This document shows positions 4,559-8,210 of a DNA stretch of 8,210 nt, in pieces; within the stretch, counting starts at the first letter, position 1, and every line of letters starts with the position of its first letter. Both the position numbers and the translations under genes were made by a program. Under the pieces are notes generated by a model that worked only from the letters and a program-made list of their open reading frames with translations, was not told the origin of the DNA and made no database searches. Source of the DNA: WTAW01 sp964406575 (GTDB lineage: Bacteria; Acidobacteriota; Aminicenantia; Aminicenantales; Aminicenantaceae); the NCBI GenBank assembly GCA_964406575.1, contig CAYOSH010000074.1, positions 1 to 8,210 of the forward strand, given 5' to 3'.

Positions 4559-7510
4559 GTGGTGTATCAATCCAACCAGCCTCTCCCTCGCATCCTCAAC
4601 CTCAGCTATCCCCGGGTCAGAGTCCTTCCAGAGGTCGAGAAATTTCTGATAGTTTAGGGAAGCCCTGTCTTTTATTCCTTTCTTCTCGTAGAGTTTAGCC
4701 AAGCGGTAATAATATTTGGGATGGATGAGGAAACGTTCTTCTTCTTTCGGATCAAAGTTAGTCAAGCGTTCGTACTCAGCAATGGCTCCGTCCAAATCTC
4801 CCTTTTGTGCATAAGCTCGGGCTATTCCGTCCTTAAGAGGGGGTAAATTTAAATTAGCAATCGCATAAGCCATCTCTCCAATTTTATTACCGAGCATTGC
4901 CATAGGGACAATTTTTCCATAAACAGCAAAAGCTCTTTCGATGAATCCTTCCTGGAGCAGAATCTCTGCATCAAGAAAATCATAATAATATGCTATGTAA
5001 TCTTTATAGGTTGTGACATTGGGCAGCTGCGACTTCATCTCGGCCAATCTGGATTTAGCGGAATCAATACGGCCTTGCTTTAGGTCGGTTAAGACCAGAT
5101 TAAAGCTCAAGAGGGCCTTGTTAAATTGCCTGTTCTGAGGCAGATTGATTGCACAGACATCGTGCCAACTCTTAAAACACTTCCGGCTGAGTACAAAATC
5201 CCCCTTTTCGAGATAGATCCATGCCCTGAGATAATCGATAAAGCCTTTGTGGACTTCGTTTTGTGTTTCTCTAGTTATCTCTTCTGCTTTATGAAGCTCT
5301 CTCAAGGAAGTGTTAAAACACCCCAACCAATAATCATAGAACGCTTGGCAGCAATATCCTTCCCATTTCGGGCCAGGTCCATCAGCATTTGATATGAGCC
5401 TGTCAAGCCATTTCCTGGCTTCAAAGTAATCTTGCTTAAAAGCATAATAGTATTCGATATCGATCAAGCTCCAATAAAAATTAGGGTTTAATTCGAGCGT
5501 TTCTTTTTCTTTAGCAATGGCCTCATCAACATTCCCCATCAGAAAATTTGTCCAGGACATGGTGTCTGCAACATTAGGATCACCCGGAGACAATGCGGCA
5601 TACTTTTCAAACAATTTCAAGGCCACCTCATAGTTTTTCAAATCTGTGTAAAGCAGACCAAGATAAATCAGAGCTGGAACATAATCAGGGTTGAGGCTCA
5701 AAGCTTTATTGTACTCCTCGATGGCATTTTCGTAATTTTTTTCCACGTTTTGGAAATAGTCGCCCAGCCTGAAGTGAATTTCTTTATCTTTTGGATATTT
5801 TTTTCCCATGTCGCTAAGAATGCGATAATATTTTCCCGGGTTCTTTTCAATGAAGAAAGCATAAGAAGCTTCTATCCAAAGCCTTTCTTTTTCAGTTGCA
5901 TTCGCTGAATAAGCCTTTGCCTTATTGATTGCTTCATCCCTGGCTTTTGTATCTCCTGATGTATCGTGTGCCAAAGCGAGTTGATAGTAGGCCGCGACGA
6001 ATTCCGGATCGAGCTGGACTGCCTTCTTAAGATAACGGCGAGCCTCATCCCAATGCCATCTTCCCCATTCCTCAAGGCCTCTGATATAGTAATTATAGGC
6101 TTCCATTGAACTGGTCGTAACTTCCATAACTTTTTTCTGGGCAGCCTCCACTCTTTTTGAAGAGATGCCTGTGCCCTCGCAGATAACCTTACTCAGCTCG
6201 TCAATTTGATTTTCGAGGATGCTATCGACTCCTCTTCCCTTTGAACTTGCGCTCTTGAGAAGCTTTTTTGTCCCGACATCCAGGACTTTGACATCGGTGG
6301 CGAACACGTCGCCTGCCTTGATGAAGCTCCCCATAACAATAGACGCTATGCCTTCCCTGCGGCAGAGCTCGAAGCCCAAATCTCCATCGATGATCTCGAC
6401 ATCTCCCTTTCCCATCTGTTTAAGAATATCGTGGAGCCTCTCCCAAGTGGCCACATAACCGATTCCGGCTTGCTCCAGGCTTGTGATAAGGAGACTAGGG
6501 ATCGCCTTCTGCAAATAGTCATAATTTGTATCGCCCGTTTGATTATCGAAACTTATCACCGCTATAGAGTTTTCAATTTGGGGAACGGTTTCTGCCTCCT
6601 TCTCTGGAAGGAGACGCCAGATCGCCACTCCGACGATGACGATTCCAATAAAGACTAAGGCAGGCACCAGGAGCTTCTTCAATCCAAAGGTGACTGTTAT
6701 TTGTCTTGATGTCAGGGGCTTTCTTTCCAGAACAGCTCTATCTGTAGTGGGAATGCCTTTCTCAATATTCTCCAACTCGGATCGAATCTCTCCTGCACTC
6801 TGATACCGCTTCTCCTTGTCCTTTTCCAGGCATTTGAGTATGACACTGTTGAGCTCATCCGGGATCTGGGGATTGATGGTCTTGGGTTCCTGCGGAATTT
6901 CGTATTTGTGCTTATGGGCGATGCTTAAAGCCGTCTCTCCTTCAAAGGGTACCTTACCCGTAACCATTTCATACAGGATTACACCGAGGGAATAAATATC
7001 CGTACGCTGATCTATGTCTTTTCCCTCAACCTGCTCCGGGGACATATAATCAGGAGTTCCGATCATCACACCCTTATCAGTAATGCCTTTGCTTATTAAT
7101 GACCGGGCTATCCCGAAGTCCATGATCCGGGCATTGCCATCCTTATCGATCATGATGTTTGAAGGTTTCAGATCTCTGTGCACCACTCCTAGCCTGTGTG
7201 CCTCTGACAGCCCCTCACAGACCTGCTCTGCAATTGAAATGGCCGTCCCTATAGTCAGCTGCTTCACTCTTCTAATCAGGCTCTTTAAGTCTTCCCCAGA
7301 TACGTATTCCATAGTGATGTAGTATGAGTCCTCTTCTTTATTGAGATCATACATTCGGCAGACATTTCTATGGCTGATTTTTCGTGCAAACTTAAGTTCA
7401 TTTTGAAATCGCTCAATCGTGTTTTTATCCGAAGAGATCTCAGGCTTGATAAGTTTTAAAGCAACTTTCTCTTTAATCTCCGTGTCCTGAGCCTTGTACA
7501 CCTTTCCCAT
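4556..7510 (-). CDS. Membrane Ser/Thr protein kinase with TolB/FlgO-like and TPR domains (5'-interrupted)
   Basis: This 984-residue product begins with MGKVYKAQ, inside the glycine-rich loop. The codons before it (G-K-G-G, in frame) follow a TAG at 7523-7525, so the real gene starts at 7708. The kinase domain runs to about 250: VALK lysine K19, FQNEL (alpha-C Glu), HRDLKPSN at 111-118 (catalytic D113), DFG at 131-133, GTPDYMSPE at 151-159. These residues are intact and PknB-like. A membrane helix lies at about 280-300. An outer domain at about 314-450 (IAVISFDNQTGD) resembles TolB/FlgO-like N-terminal domains. TPR-type helical repeats fill about 465-960 (for example NYENAIEEYNKALSLNPDY). The layout suggests an inner-membrane kinase whose outer TPR part binds a partner; substrate unknown. 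Starting at this ATG loses part of the ATP loop, so this fragment alone is probably not a normal kinase. Stop is TGA. Confidence 0.88.
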   Translation of the reverse strand: MGKVYKAQDTEIKEKVALKLIKPEISSDKNTIERFQNELKFARKISHRNVCRMYDLNKEEDSYYITMEYVSGEDLKSLIRRVKQLTIGTAISIAEQVCEGLSEAHRLGVVHRDLKPSNIMIDKDGNARIMDFGIARSLISKGITDKGVMIGTPDYMSPEQVEGKDIDQRTDIYSLGVILYEMVTGKVPFEGETALSIAHKHKYEIPQEPKTINPQIPDELNSVILKCLEKDKEKRYQSAGEIRSELENIEKGIPTTDRAVLERKPLTSRQITVTFGLKKLLVPALVFIGIVIVGVAIWRLLPEKEAETVPQIENSIAVISFDNQTGDTNYDYLQKAIPSLLITSLEQAGIGYVATWERLHDILKQMGKGDVEIIDGDLGFELCRREGIASIVMGSFIKAGDVFATDVKVLDVGTKKLLKSASSKGRGVDSILENQIDELSKVICEGTGISSKRVEAAQKKVMEVTTSSMEAYNYYIRGLEEWGRWHWDEARRYLKKAVQLDPEFVAAYYQLALAHDTSGDTKARDEAINKAKAYSANATEKERLWIEASYAFFIEKNPGKYYRILSDMGKKYPKDKEIHFRLGDYFQNVEKNYENAIEEYNKALSLNPDYVPALIYLGLLYTDLKNYEVALKLFEKYAALSPGDPNVADTMSWTNFLMGNVDEAIAKEKETLELNPNFYWSLIDIEYYYAFKQDYFEARKWLDRLISNADGPGPKWEGYCCQAFYDYWLGCFNTSLRELHKAEEITRETQNEVHKGFIDYLRAWIYLEKGDFVLSRKCFKSWHDVCAINLPQNRQFNKALLSFNLVLTDLKQGRIDSAKSRLAEMKSQLPNVTTYKDYIAYYYDFLDAEILLQEGFIERAFAVYGKIVPMAMLGNKIGEMAYAIANLNLPPLKDGIARAYAQKGDLDGAIAEYERLTNFDPKEEERFLIHPKYYYRLAKLYEKKGIKDRASLNYQKFLDLWKDSDPGIAEVEDARERLVGLIHH

Positions 7511-7522
7511 ACCCCCTTTACC

Positions 7523-7708
7523 CTACTCCTCAATGATCTGGTATCTTCCGGCAAAGGTAGAGCCTGTGGTGAGTTCTTCTCGGCGTGCTTCTATGGTTTG
7601 GGTGGGAACAGGGATCTCCTCAGAGGGCTGAAGAGGAGTTGCACAATTACTGCAAAAGCGTGCGGTATCTGTGTTCTCAGAATTGCATTTAGGACATTGC
7701 GTTGCCAT
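7523..7708 (-). CDS. Zinc-ribbon head of the kinase gene, ended by an in-frame TAG
   Basis: These 61 residues hold a zinc ribbon (C5-x2-C8 and C19-x2-C22: QCPKC and FCSNC), a linker, and the first strand of a kinase domain, GRYQIIEE. The next codon is TAG, then GKGGMGKVYKAQD continues in the same frame. In PknB-like kinases this spot normally reads IxExLGxGGMGxVY, so TAG stands where a Leu codon such as TTG would be: one base change. The start has AGGGGA a few bases upstream and a good promoter, so 5' signals look normal. It is therefore the N-terminus of the 984-residue kinase, not a separate gene. Possibilities are a recent nonsense mutation, a sequence or assembly error, or readthrough. 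Recoding of TAG is unlikely because the anti-sigma gene ends in TAG. Confidence 0.8.
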   Translation of the reverse strand: MATQCPKCNSENTDTARFCSNCATPLQPSEEIPVPTQTIEARREELTTGSTFAGRYQIIEE

Positions 7709-7711
7709 TCG

Positions 7712-7718
7712 TCCCCTT
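7712..7718 (-). promoter_or_regulatory. Ribosome binding site of the zinc-ribbon kinase gene
   Basis: AAGGGGA stands three bases before the ATG at 7708 in the minus strand, with the purine core at about 4-8 bases. It supports 7708 as the true start of the interrupted gene. Confidence 0.6.
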
Positions 7719-7731
7719 CTGTGCTGAGAAT

Positions 7732-7760
7732 AGGATATAAATTTATGGGAGAAGAGTCAA
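7732..7760 (-). promoter_or_regulatory. Sigma-70-type promoter of the kinase gene
   Basis: On the minus strand TTGACT (7755-7760) and TATCCT (7732-7737) are separated by exactly 17 bases. Transcription would begin near 7725, giving a leader of under 20 bases before the ATG at 7708, just enough for the ribosome binding site. The -35 differs from consensus at one base. Confidence 0.55.
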
Positions 7761-7833
7761 TACAGAAGGCGCCTTTAGAGAAATTTATGGTAGATATTTG
7801 TAGAAACTAACGATATAGCCTAATAAACCCCCC

Positions 7834-7848
7834 GGGGCATTGTGCCCC
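7834..7848 (-). terminator. GC-rich stem-loop between the upstream gene tail and the kinase promoter
   Basis: GGGGCA (7834-7839) pairs with TGCCCC (7843-7848) around a 3-base loop. On the minus strand the stem is followed by a G run and TTTATTA. It lies about 30 bases after the stop of the gene tail at 7878, where a terminator would be expected, but the T tract is poor. Confidence 0.35.
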
Positions 7849-7877
7849 ATACCCCCTTCTTCTTGTCGAGATTACCG

Positions 7878-8019
7878 TTATGGACCACTCAACCCCGCCA
7901 GTCCCTTCTTTGCATCCCCGACCTCTGCTAATCCCGGATCAGCATCCTTCCACAGGTCGAGGAATTTCTCGTAATGGTCTATTGCTTCGCCATTTTCAGG
8001 CTTTCTGCTGATTTTGCCG
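7878..8019 (-). pseudogene. Detached C-terminal end of a second kinase/TPR gene
   Basis: On the minus strand the frame closing with TAA at 7878-7880 encodes AIDHYEKFLDLWKDADPGLA followed by EVGDAKKGLAGLSGP. The kinase end reads NYQKFLDLWKDSDPGIAEVEDARERLVGL. The two also match clearly in DNA (7922-7968 against 4601-4647). This is the last TPR helix and tail of a paralog. Upstream the frame meets TAA at 8043-8045, and just past 8020 it runs into the end of a different gene, so no intact body is attached. It is a gene tail left by recombination or deletion. Confidence 0.75.
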
Positions 8020-8020
8020 A

Positions 8021-8210
8021 TCATTTTTCCAATCCGACTTTCTTAAGCAATGCTGTGAATTTAGAGTCTGAACGAACAGATTTTTTTTGTTGCCGGCGGC
8101 ACCTGGGATTGCACCCCCTTTGGCGGCCACCTGGAACAGGGCAGCTTCGTTAAAGGGTTCCTCACCCAAAAACTGTACCAGCCAAAAATATAGTTTCCTG
8201 GCTTTCAAAC
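8021..8210 (-). pseudogene. C-terminal end of another TPR-type protein, probably frameshifted (partial)
   Basis: On the minus strand a frame ending in TGA at 8021-8023 encodes RSDSKFTALLKKVGLEK. I recognise this as a common last segment (xSDPRFxALLKKxGLE) of TolB-like and TPR proteins, including kinase-linked ones. Going upstream, the better open frame to the window edge (LYFWLVQFLGEEPFNEAALF) is in another phase. The switch would fall at the run of eight T (A on the coding strand) at 8081-8088, where a one-base slip or error would join them. Whether the upstream part truly belongs to the same gene is uncertain. Confidence 0.45.

Noticed and set aside
7523..7525. TAG recoded as an amino acid genome-wide
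   Set aside because: The anti-sigma gene ends in TAG at a sensible place, and no other real gene here has an internal TAG.
8095..8134. GGCGGCACCTGG and GGCGGCCACCTGG (8095-8106, 8122-8134) as a repeat element
   Set aside because: It is only two short imperfect copies, with no third copy or terminal structure seen in the window.
1..8210. CRISPR array, transposase, integrase, toxin-antitoxin or restriction genes
   Set aside because: No regularly spaced repeats and no reading frame resembling these families were found on either strand.

Overview
The window looks like a piece of an uncultured, Gram-negative-type bacterium. The best guess is Candidatus Aminicenantes (OP8) or a relative. The main reason is the large gene on the right: a zinc ribbon, a PknB-like Ser/Thr kinase, one membrane helix, a TolB/FlgO-like domain and a long TPR tail. 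That architecture is, to my knowledge, multiplied in that phylum. The assignment is inference; no rRNA is present. Every convincing gene except the first lies on the minus strand.

Left part (1-3264). The plus strand opens with the C-terminal end of a DUF362-type protein. Converging on it is a tight three-gene operon, read from 3264 down to 405: an ECF sigma factor, a membrane anti-sigma factor with an HxxxCxxC zinc motif (start and stop overlap as ATGA), and 14 bp later an exported DUF4097-type protein built of 18 gapless 18-residue repeats. The likely reading is envelope-stress control of a cell-surface beta-helix protein.

Middle (3265-3953). No intact gene is visible. The region holds inverted repeats upstream of the sigma operon, the 3' part of a tRNA-Arg(ACG) gene including CCA (a probable attachment-site scar), AT-rich repeats beside it, and a decayed copy of the last codons of the kinase gene.

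Right part (3954-8210). A small lipoprotein (DUF6567-like) follows the kinase gene. The kinase coding region runs 7708 to 4556 and is one reading frame broken by a single TAG in the glycine-rich loop. It therefore appears as a 61-aa zinc-ribbon peptide and a 984-aa protein that starts inside the P-loop. Upstream lie the degenerate C-terminal ends of two more genes of this kind.

Taken together, the window holds one interrupted kinase gene and pieces of at least three related genes: one head (about 179-265) and tails at 3678, 7878 and 8021. This suggests repeated recombination and decay within a multicopy kinase/TPR family, in a region also marked by a tRNA scar. I see no CRISPR array, transposase, integrase or defence system.
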